64,000 bases of DNA from Ailanthus altissimus (Eukaryota > Streptophyta > Magnoliopsida > Sapindales > Simaroubaceae). The position numbers and the translations under genes are program-made. This document shows positions 62,381 through 64,000 of this stretch, piece by piece. Under the pieces are notes generated by a model, which had not been told where the DNA came from, searched no databases, and saw only the letters and a list, made by a program, of their open reading frames with translations. The DNA is taken from contig OX327686.1 of assembly GCA_946807835.1 (NCBI GenBank), positions 5,890,001-5,954,000 of the forward strand, given 5' to 3'. How positions within the stretch are numbered: the first letter of the stretch is position 1; every line of letters begins with the position of its first letter.

Positions 62381-64000
62381 TCGTGGACGGTGGTGCACAC
62401 GCCGTTCAATGCCAATTTCCTACACTCCCACTAAAATATTTTAATTAATTACAGTTGTTTTTAAGATTTAAAAATTAAATACCAGACAAGTTATTTTAAA
62501 GTTTTAGCCAGCTTGTCCTCACAGAGGAAATTCACGACTAAACTATCTTATTTACTTGAGAATTTTCAGCTTTGGATATGCCCCTCTAATAAAACTATTT
62601 TTTATAATTTTATTTTATTTATTAAAATTTATTTTTAATATTAGTATTAAAATTTTACAAAAGTAAGTTTAACCTTTTAAGTTGAATGATAAATTAATAT
62701 AATATTAAAAATAAAATTTTAAGTTTAAATTCTTATATTTTTGTTTTCAATTCATTTATTAATTTATCTCTATTGATTTTCATCTAATAGTTTAAATTTA
62801 AACTTCGTTATTTGTTAAGTATCTACTGTAAATATTGAGTAATATTATATATTTTAATATCTTAGTTCTAAATAATTTATTAATTATTAAGAATAGTATA
62901 TTAAATAATTTTAAAAATAATAAATGCATACACATCATTTAAAATAAAAAATATTAAATACTACATAAGAAAAAAAGTTTTAATATTACTCTAGACAATA
63001 CAACAAAAAATTTATCAAAAACAATCATCTCTACAATAATGATGAGTATAATTTAAATATTTACTATGATAAAAAAATTATACTAATAAATTATAGAAAA
63101 TTCTATCCTCGTATGTAACAAGAGGGATCTAAACCTAAGAAAGAAAGTATAAATATCATTAGAAAGAGTTGAACCCTCTCATCAAAATATAAAAAAGAGA
63201 AATAAGAATTGTTAGATATAATTAAAAATTATAATTAATATTCACAGAAAATAATCTTTTTAATTTATAATATCAAATTATTAGGATAAATATTAAAACA
63301 ATTTTACTTAAAAATTCATAACAATTAAAATGAGAGAATTAACAATCTTCAATAAGAATATGAGAATGTAGTGTTCTTCTACATTTAAACTTATATAATG
63401 TTCAATAAAATTCTCTCTCTATAATAAAAAAAGAAGAAAAATTTTACGAATTGACTTGAGGACCATAACTTTATAAAAGGTATTTATATATTAAATTAAT
63501 TATCATTCTATTAATTATAATTTAATTAATATTAAGTTTTTACTTATAATAGACTCATACCCAATAAAAAATTTTAAAATTAAATAAAATTAATCTAAAT
63601 AGATTATTTAAATTAATTTTAATTTTATGATAGACTATAATGTATATTAATATATAAATCTACATAAAAAAAAAACTAGCAAGAATGTTCGAGGGGGTAT
63701 GTCATGTAGCTTACTTTACAGGGGAAGTGGGGTTGTCAATTGTCGTGCAATTAATCGAACCTTAACTTTTTTCTACATAAAAAAAAAAAGACACAGGTGC
63801 AATTATTAACTTGCCATGCATGCAAAGTTGATCATTTTGATTTCTAATCACTCTCCAAATGATTCCAAGACAAAGTATTAAACAACCAAAGACTCATACT
63901 TTTCCAAATTGCCATACCCCCTACTCCTGCTGCTCCTACAATGATCCAAAAAATTAATTGAAAAATAAAAAAGATATTAGAAGAGTAGATGATAATTGAT
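62381..64000. other. very AT-rich terminal stretch, no gene seen
   Basis: Mostly A/T tracts with short self-complementary patches. No open frame above about 60 codons and no domain. Nothing further can be said. Confidence 0.5.

Noticed and set aside
1..64000. tRNA, rRNA or miRNA genes
   Set aside because: No tRNA B-box with a matching A-box and cloverleaf, and no rRNA segment was recognised. Hairpins seen are transposon structures without evidence of miRNA processing.

Overview
This is a window of AT-rich plant nuclear DNA. The organism is a eudicot, judging from two spliced genes of clearly dicot type, GT-AG introns, a heat-shock gene with a plant-type promoter, and dense Ty1/copia, Ty3/gypsy, LINE, CACTA and MITE remains. 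I cannot name the species from the sequence alone. No tRNA, rRNA, CRISPR array or bacterial-style operon was seen.

Three host genes are supported. (1) A short, apparently intronless small heat-shock protein gene (4649-5113, +) sits behind a textbook heat-shock element and TATA box. Its alpha-crystallin domain lacks about 18-20 residues of the loop that normally carries the dimerisation strand. (2) A 21-exon gene (11715-22042, +) encodes an 838-residue CLEC16A/FPL-domain protein, the orthologue of Arabidopsis GFS9/TT9, a Golgi-associated trafficking factor. (3) A three-exon gene (28786-24942, -) encodes a 1025-residue SMXL4/5-type Clp-ATPase-like repressor of phloem development, with an EAR motif and no RGKT degron. 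Genes 2 and 3 converge, with about 2.9 kb between their stop codons.

Transposable elements fill much of the rest. From left to right: an old, riddled copia relic (about 6030-9010); a 1,489-bp solo LTR with an exact target-site duplication (9624-11112), which carries an array of ten small palindromes; a 1.2-kb foldback (about 32050-33256); two hAT-like candidates (33960-34911 and 36024-36963); a 1.54-kb LTR element with tRNA-Met primer site and exact TSD but no reverse transcriptase (37846-39388); a 5'-truncated LINE with poly(A) tail (about 43190-45602); a structurally complete 5,384-bp copia element on the minus strand with 559-bp LTRs and exact TSD (46769-52152); a decayed Tat-like gypsy element (about 53575-58330) interrupted by a solo LTR (55519-56452); a CACTA terminus (to 60152); and a long-TIR MITE (about 61827-62380).

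No new multi-gene system is evident. The least ordinary signals are the paired-palindrome array inside the solo LTR, the loop-deleted small heat-shock protein, the large foldback, and the RT-less LTR element. Exon boundaries, TSDs and LTR differences were read by eye; percentages are hand counts.
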